Source: Callorhinus ursinus
Lineage: Eukaryota > Chordata > Mammalia > Carnivora > Otariidae
Assembly (NCBI RefSeq): GCF_003265705.1
Contig: NW_020312902.1
Span: 12,668,294 to 12,732,293, forward strand
DNA: 64,000 nucleotides
Direction: 5' to 3'
Below the pieces are notes generated by a model, which saw nothing but the letters and a program-made list of their open reading frames with translations, had not been told where the DNA came from and made no database searches. The translations under genes were made by a program, and so were the position numbers. Shown here piece by piece: positions 57,303 through 64,000 of this stretch (its first letter is position 1; each line of letters begins with the position of its first letter).

Positions 57303-58840
57303 ATAGCTATTTATTCCATGGGAAGAAACCAAGGCATTATTCTAAAGAGATCCATCAGATTGCCATGGAAGAAAAAAATGCAGACCAATCTTGTCTCCAA
57401 AGAAAATATTTCCAGTGGAAGAAATCATACATAAGAAATTTCAATTGCAAAGTAATATTTAGGAGAAAGTTATATGCAGAAATAGAGACTGTGTCCCTAA
57501 TGGCCACCCCTGTCGCCACTGCCTGACGCTAAATAACTTTGTCTTAGATTCATAGCTCACATATATCAAATACACCAGATATTCCCAGAAACATATAATG
57601 AAAGGATCAGAAAAGCTATGATTTCTTCTCTTCTTGAAGTATATGCAGAGCTATCATTAATTTCCCTCCTGCTCTTCTTTTGCTGAGTTTCAAGATGGGT
57701 GTGAAATTTTTTAACTTTCTTCCAGAGTGACTGGAAATGAAAATTAAGAAAAAAAAATTATAAGTTTGAAACTTGGTCTTTTTTTTCTTTACTTCCTTCT
57801 CTATGTCAGACATAATTTTACCTCCAATTCTTTCTGGATCTCGAGGACTTTCATGTCTAAAAGCAGGACATGAGAAAGGTGGGGGTGGGGGAATTGAAAG
57901 AGCAGAGTTCCTCTTTACCAGTCTACACTCCTATAAACAGAGATAAAGTATACTACTTTGGCTTTCATCATAGCCACTGCCTCTTTAAGGCAAAAATAAT
58001 GAATTTGACAGATCTTGCTCACTCCACTACTTCTATGAGGGGTTGCTTAGCAACCACAGGACATTGGAGAGAGGCAAATGTTAGAGCAGGTTGCAGAAAG
58101 AAGGAACTATCATTAACTCTGCAGATGTTAAATATGATCCAGCTCCTACTTCTTTTCTTTCGTGTTACCTAACGGTCAGTTCAGACCCAGAACTCAGTGT
58201 TCACTATTCAGTCCTTTACCCCTTAAGCCAGTGGTCTGACCAAACTAAAAAGAAAAAAAAAAAGAAAAAAAGAAAAGAGAGATCATTCACAGAGCTGAGG
58301 GAGTGTTATGGTTACAAATAACAATGACCTGTATGGATATTATAACTCTGATCTTTCTCACATTTTTCATGTGAGAAAAAAAATGACTAACCAAAAAAAC
58401 AAAATATTTCAATAAGTTTCATTGGCTAATTTTCACTTTGCAGTTGGATTTTGGACCTATTCTCTTGCTCACGAGATGGGCTTGACCTCATTAGAAACTA
58501 ATTCTATGAATTTTTGAGTCCATGGGATAACAACATTGGGCTATTTCTGTGAGAACCTGATTCCCTTGAGAACCTGCTGCCACAGGATTCTGTTATTGTT
58601 CTTCTACATATTTAATGTTTACATAAATTATTATGTATACATAAATGATTATCACTAACCTTTATTTGACCAATATCACTAACTTTTATTTGACCAATAT
58701 CTCTTGATGATTTCAAATTATTCTACTTTTTAGTTATGGAAATAGGTATTCAAGTTGTTAAAACAATTCAAAGATAATAAAGTCTGAGATATCGAATTTA
58801 CTTCATAAAATAAATGATAACCAAGAGAGCACAGATTTTA
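57303..58840. other. Unique non-coding DNA with A-rich tract and small tandem duplication
   Basis: An A-rich run with G interruptions lies at 58247-58276. A 24-bp unit, ATCACTAACCTTTATTTGACCAAT (58651-58674), is repeated with one mismatch at 58675-58698. No genes recognised. Confidence 0.55.
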
Positions 58841-58844
58841 TTGT

Positions 58845-59040
58845 GTATTTACTAGGCACCAGGCTCGAAGCTAATTGCATTAATAAAGTATTCCATATAA
58901 TTCTCATAGCAACCCTTTAAAGTGAATACTATTATTTTAGCCACTTTTTAAAAAGGAAACAAATGTTTACTATCTTGTTCAAAATCATAGCATTTTCAGT
59001 GGTGAAGGAAGTGAGTGAGCCTAAATCTGCTCACCCCAAG
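58845..59040 (+). repeat. MIR
   Basis: TTTACTAGGCACCAGGCTCGAAGC ... ATATAATTCTCATAGCAACCCTTTAAAGTGAATACTATTATTTTAGCCACTTTTTAAAAAGGAAAC ... CAAAATCATAGCATTTTCAGTGG. Confidence 0.72.
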
Positions 59041-59404
59041 AAGCCAAGCAGGGAACCCCAATGCCATTCTATGTTTCTAAATGTTGACTGTCCCACAACT
59101 TATTCTTCAAATATAATAACAGAAGAAGGAAGGGAGGGAGGGGAAAATGTTATTACCTGGTATTAGGGTCTTAAAACTTAAGAAAATAATAAAACCATGC
59201 CCTCATCTTCCGATTAGTGCCACTGAAAGGCATCAACTTACTTCCAGGTGATGGAATCCAGGACACATGAGTGTGAAAAAAAAAAAAAACAAGATATTTA
59301 TGGTATGGTACAAGCACGTGTTTTGTTTTTTTCTGTCAGAACTAACTTCAAATCAAGGCTCTACCTGTGTCTCTACAGTTGGGCTGAGTGTTTTAAACTC
59401 TCTA
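59041..59404. other. Unique non-coding DNA
   Basis: Short GGAAGGGAGGGAGGGG (59128-59143) and poly-A (59276-59289) tracts only. Confidence 0.5.
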
Positions 59405-59545
59405 CACTTCAGAGTCATAATCAGCAAAATGGACATTACAATACTAGGTTTGTACGGGAAACTGAGATTATAAAGTAAAATTGCATCATTCCTTTCCTAT
59501 GCATACAAGGCATTTGACAAATACTGGTTAATATTATTTTTAGAA
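59405..59545 (-). repeat. MIR fragment
   Basis: CAGCAAAATGGACATTACAATACTAGG ... AAGTAAAATTGCATCATTCC ... AAGGCATTTGACAAATACTGGTTAAT resembles the inverted MIR tail. Confidence 0.5.
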
Positions 59546-60855
59546 AATGAAATAATTATGAATGATTAAGGATCTATGAAAATCTTAAGACAGTAAATAG
59601 TCTCTGTTAATGGTAGGAGAAATCCACAAAAACTGTTCATGACTGATTTCCATGGTTCTGTAATTGTTCATACTTAATTTCATTTTTCTGAAAATTATAT
59701 AACCAATTCTTCAAATCCAAAAAAATCTAACACAATAATCATCCCTTCTTAATAACACACTTTCTGTATGGAACACACACTATAGCCTATGTTCAGCTTA
59801 GGTGCAAATAGAACAAAGTGCCTTTCATCGAGGATTATAAGAAGGAGAAGGCACATGCGCACGTAAATATGACAAGGCAAACAAACAAAACTGCTTAATG
59901 GAGTTTATTTAGAGAGGAAAGTTTCACTTCTGGCTGACATATCAGGAAAAAGTTCCTGAAGGAAAGAAAATATGAACAAGGCCTCCTTAACTGGGCATTT
60001 GTAGGTGATTTCGTGGTGGTGACTTTTGTTTTTCCCCCTCCATACAGCAACTGCTGATCCCTCCTGTTATAATATAATCTTATGATCTTATTTTTATTTA
60101 GGGGACTTGCTCTCCCTCAGTTTCAGCCCTTGTGGTCTGGGCGGGGGGGCTGACACCATCTGGTTATGTGTTAGCTGCTGACAATGTCTGGGCCAGTTGA
60201 GAGAGTGCATGCTCCTGGCCATAGTACTTAGTTCAGGGGTTGACACATAATTCGTGACAACCAGGCCAATTAGGCCCATTCTCACTTTGACCCAACAGAA
60301 AGCTGCCTCCCTCTTCTCTAAGACTGGTATCTTCCTAGGGCTCGACAGTGTTTCTATGGCTAGAATCTATTCTCATATCCCCACTGTTGATGATGTCATT
60401 TAAGAACTGAGCTTAGCCATGCTGGAAGCTAAGCCCCCACCTTCGGACTTAACCTGTGTTTTTTAATTATGTAAGTCTATATGTATTTTTCCCTACCCAT
60501 TTTTGTTGCCTTTGTTTTACTTTTTGATGGAAGTGATACAGAACCTTGTTTATATTCATAACTGATGTAGCTTTGAAGACCAATAAGATTTCAGCACATG
60601 AAGAGAGTGGCGAGAGACATATCAATAGTGGGAAAACTGTAGGCAAGGGCGTAGGCTAGGCAAAGTGTTCAGGGAGTAGAAATGTCATGTCACCAGCCTG
60701 CTATTTCTATTTCTATTCAGTAAGCTGAAACAGTTACTTCCCTTCAGGACAAAGACTTTGTGTTGGCTTCCTCACCCCAGACAACTCCTGCTGCTTGAGC
60801 TACTCAGACCCACTGAGCCATGACCCCTTCTACTAGTGAGAACGAATGTGTTCAC
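59546..60855. other. Unique non-coding DNA
   Basis: No repeat family or exon recognised on either strand. Confidence 0.5.
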
Positions 60856-60906
60856 CCTTGTCACTGAGCTACATGACTTCCATTTCCATGTAGCTCAGTG
60901 GCAGGG
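60856..60906. repeat. Perfect 14-bp inverted repeat (hairpin), 20-bp stem with wobbles
   Basis: CACTGAGCTACATG (60862-60875) is the exact reverse complement of CATGTAGCTCAGTG (60887-60900), with an 11-base loop. Outside the perfect arms, pairing extends six more positions with two G-T wobbles. A 19-T run starts three bases later (60909-60927). No transposon family recognised. Confidence 0.9.
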
Positions 60907-60908
60907 AC

Positions 60909-60927
60909 TTTTTTTTTTTTTTTTTTA
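60909..60927. repeat. Poly-T tract
   Basis: 19 consecutive T residues just after the hairpin. Confidence 0.95.
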
Positions 60928-61735
60928 CCATCTCTAGGACTCTGGCACCAGGTTTTTCACATGGTTTCTGGCTTTTCCTCTTTAGCCATCTGGACTCCAA
61001 TGAAGAAGAGAAGTCATTTAGTGTCGCTGCATAAAGAGGCAACTGTGTCCTACGAGATGGCCTCATAATATTAATTAGGTGTGATGAATCTTTTTGTATT
61101 CACATTTATGTGCTAAACCCAAAAGGTGCTGGAGACACAGGCTGGGCAAGGTTCATCCCCCCAGCAAACAACTCTCAGGGAGAGAGGGAAGGAATGACGA
61201 ATACTGCTGGATAGAGCACTAGGACTCTTGCCTTATCAAGATATTGCCTCCTTCTTGTCCTGGAGAGTTTGATGAGTAGGTAAAACAAGATATATGTAAT
61301 TAGAAAGAAGGAACACGGACTTCCTTCCCCCAAGCCGCAGCTCACTGCCTTTCATTCCTCTCCAGAGCATCAGTCTTTGGTCTGTAGAGACTGCCATATT
61401 CAGTATCTGGCCATTAATAGAATACCTTTCTCCTCCTGCTCTGAGTCAAAACTTGACCCACTCATTAAAGACTCAGTTCTGATCTCACCTCCTGGTTTAG
61501 TTTCCCCAAAATGCATCAGCCCCCACAGGTAGGGTGAGTGAGGAGGATGCATCACACATAATCTGTCACTAATAACACAGTCATTTGTGAATAACTCATA
61601 TTTTCCACAATTTAGACCCCATAGAAACACCATCCTCTCAATGTCTTCGCTATGGGCTTTATTTACCGAAATTGTGGGAGGGCTACAGTAAATGTGGTCA
61701 GAAACTATAGGTGAGTGTGGTCAGCAAATCCTCTT
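60928..61735. other. Unique non-coding DNA
   Basis: Nothing recognised. A 77-codon minus-strand frame at 61400-61633 has no known domain. Confidence 0.5.
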
Positions 61736-61739
61736 TTCT

Positions 61740-62450
61740 ATTTTATATGTTCCAGATCTCACAATTCTTACCTCCTCTACTCTTTCCCTCATGTCCCAGT
61801 TTTTACTTTAACTGCAAGAGACTTCTAACTCATTTTTCTTCTACTATTTTCTGACCCCGACTCTGGAACATAACCTACCCATAAACCTCTCCAATATTTC
61901 CAAAATGTAAATGAGATCATGTCGCAGTAAGGCTTATAACCCTTCAGTGACTTGTCAACATATTATGAGTAAGAACCAGCTTCTACATGATCAGCCCTTG
62001 CTTTCTCATACTCATTTCCCACCCCTCTGACCTTTGCTCATTCCAAGGTAAACAAAATGAGCTCTTCATTATTCCTTGAACATATTAAGTAACTTCCAGT
62101 CTAAGGGTTTTTGCACTCACCACTCCTGAGAGGAATGTTTATCCCCCAGATATTCACACAGCTTTCTCTCTCATCAAACCCACGTCTCTGTTCATAGACC
62201 AAGTCCTCAAAGAAACCTTTCTTGATAATGCTATTTAAAATGGCACCTTCAACACTCAGTATTCCTTTACCATCAGAGAAGTCAGTATTCCTTGACATTA
62301 CCAGACTATACAATTGTTTAATCTGCCTCCCCGACTAGAATATAAACTCAGTGACGGCATGGACGTTGTAATGATTATTATGTTGTAACGGCACCTTGAA
62401 CAGTGTTTGAACAAAGTAATTACTGAATACTTATTGTTGAATAGGCTGCA
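61740..62450 (+). repeat. L2 LINE 3' region, long copy
   Basis: The order CCTCTGACCTTTGCTCATTCC, AAGGGTTTTTGCACTCACCACTCCTGAGAGGAATG, ACCAAGTCCTCAAAGAAACCTTTCTTGATAATGC, CTGCCTCCCCGACTAGAATATAAACTCAGTGACGGCATGGAC and TACTGAATACTTATTGTTGAATAG reproduces about 700 bp of L2 to its 3' end. Confidence 0.82.
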
Positions 62451-62660
62451 ACATAAATTATCTATTTGAAAGCCAATAATGTGTTTAGCATTATTAAATG
62501 TGGCCAATTGTTGTGTGTTCCCTAGAGTAAAATAAACAATGGTATCCAATTATGACTATTTATAATAAACACACTGATGCTTAGAATAATATGTGGAGCA
62601 CAGCAAACACAATATGAGTATATAGACATGGATTTACTATGTAATACTAATAGAATACTC
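62451..62660. other. Unique non-coding DNA
   Basis: A short AT-rich spacer. Confidence 0.5.
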
Positions 62661-62664
62661 ACCA

Positions 62665-62830
62665 AGGAAAGTACTGCAATTGTCTCCATGTTAAATATAT
62701 GAAAACCAAAGCATATGTAGTTTAAGGGATTTCCCCCATGGTCATGCAGCTAGTCCATAGCAGAACCAAGAGAGGAGGCCAAGTAAGCTGACTCCAGATT
62801 CTATAATTCTCCCTAGAAGGCTATACTTTC
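62665..62830 (+). repeat. MIR
   Basis: CAATTGTCTCCATGTTAAATATATGAAAACCAAAGC ... GGGATTTCCCCCATGGTCATGCAGCTAGTCCATAGCAGAACCAAGAG ... GACTCCAGATTCT is MIR core to 3' end. Confidence 0.72.
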
Positions 62831-62945
62831 CCATATTACTGTTGTTTGCAATAGATAATGCTTTAAGACAGTGAGTCTATCAATAGCAATTAATCAGCTA
62901 TTATCTTTATTATTCTCTTTACCATCACTTCTTATTTTTTTCTTT

Positions 62946-63138
62946 TTTAAAAAAGATTTTATTTATTTATTTGACAGAGAGAGAGAGTGAGAGAGGGAAC
63001 ACAAGCAGGGGGAGTGGGAGAGGGAGAAGCAGGCTTCCCGCAGAGCAGAGAGCCTGATGCAGGGCTCAATCCCAGGACCCTGGGATCATGACTTGAGCCG
63101 AAGGCAGACACTTAAAGACTGAGCCACCCAGGTGCCCC
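62946..63138 (-). mobile_element. Can-SINE
   Basis: Minus-strand copy (AAAAGATTTTATTTATTTATTTG ... GACTGAGCCACCCAGGTGCCC). TSD TACCATCACTTCTTAT (62930-62945) and TACCGTCTCTTCTTAT (63139-63154), two mismatches. Confidence 0.95.
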
Positions 63139-63154
63139 TACCGTCTCTTCTTAT

Positions 63155-64000
63155 CAACCCAACTAAGATAATAGGCTGTGAGCAGTATCTAGGTCTTCTG
63201 TCACCCCACAGTGCCACACACATAAGATATACATGAGAAGTATCTGATGATTGTTTAAAATTCAGATACTCCTGAGGGACTAATTTTAACAGCTACTTAA
63301 CCTATGTCTTTATTGACTCCTGGTTGAGAATGGAATCCTTAAAAAACCAAATCCAGATTAAGCACGTAACTGTGGTACAAGAAGAAGGGATATATGAATA
63401 CGGAAGGAAAGAGAGAGTACTTAGGTCAAATTTGATGTCCTTTAAAAGTTTGCTCTTAGAGTTTCATTTCTCTCTCTCTCTCTGTCTCATCAACACAAAA
63501 TGGGGCAACTTCTCTCTTTTAAGACAAATGTATCTGGGGTCAGAGTTTCTGGAATGGTAAAAAATACTGCAAGCAATTCATACTTATGCATTAGCACCTT
63601 CTCACACTTTTGTGAGTTAGGAGTCCACCTCCATCATAGATTCTCTTCACTATTGCATTTGCCTGTGACAACACCATGCCAGACGCCAATGGTACTTGTA
63701 TCTTCAAAATCTATTCTAAGAAAGAGTAGTTTTTCATAGAAAATGTTTGCAATAACAAATGCTCAGTAACCATTATTGTTCTTTCTTGCTGTAATATCTA
63801 AAATGGTGACAAAAATTGAATTAGTCATTTATGATAGTATTCATATTATGCTATTTGACCTTTCCTATTTGGCATAAGGTTCTTTTATTTGAAAGCAACT
63901 GCAGTGGCATTTCCTGGACAATTCAGAGGTCTGTTAGAGCTCATTTTAGCCTTTTCTCCTATTTAAGCAGCATGGATAAAAATTTCTTCTGGAGAGCTAC
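63155..64000. other. Unique non-coding DNA to window end
   Basis: A short (TC)n run lies at 63470-63483. No repeat family or exon recognised. Confidence 0.5.

Overview
This is 64 kb of non-coding nuclear DNA from a mammal of the order Carnivora. The tRNA-Lys-derived Can-SINEs start with a GGGCGCCTGGGTGGCTCAG-type head and end in an AATAAATAAAATCTTTAAA tail. Their body wording (CTCCCTGCTCGGC, GAGTCTGCTTCTCCCTCT) resembles bear, seal or mustelid copies more than the dog or cat versions known to me, so an arctoid carnivore is my best guess. I found no protein-coding gene, functional RNA gene, CpG island or CRISPR array. Open reading frames are short (151 codons at most outside the assembly gap), and those I recognise are L1 ORF2 debris.

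Layout. 1-8.5 kb: mostly unique DNA with L2, MIR and two Can-SINEs. 8.5-13.3 kb: a 5'-inverted L1 with perfect target-site duplications (TSDs), a tail-only insertion, an L2, a 5'-truncated L1, and a SINE split by an L1 3' end. 15-19.9 kb: a long, decayed L1M-type element interrupted by another old repeat. 20-25 kb: quiet DNA with MER5-like, L2 and SINE copies. 25.2-27.3 kb: an L1 inserted into an L1, both 5'-inverted. 28.1-28.8 kb: an L1 split by a SINE. 33.6-36.2 kb: ancient minus-strand L1. 36.3-46.5 kb: a dense SINE cluster, an ancient minus-strand L1, and a 400-N gap flanked by two nearly identical 1.4-kb copies, probably an unmerged contig overlap. 46.5-64 kb: sparser repeats, a repeat-poor stretch at 49.65-51.3 kb, a TA/TG microsatellite, old L1 composites, a hairpin at 60.86 kb, an L2 and a last SINE.

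No genes act together here. The interpretable content is the layered history of retrotransposition. Old MIR, L2 and L1M copies are interrupted by Can-SINEs and young L1 3' ends, many with readable TSDs, which gives a relative order of insertion. Nothing in the window supports a new gene system. The strongest anomalies are the probable false duplication at the gap, four 5'-inverted L1 copies, and the perfect inverted repeat at 60862-60900. Family names come from remembered consensus patterns and were not checked with a repeat library.
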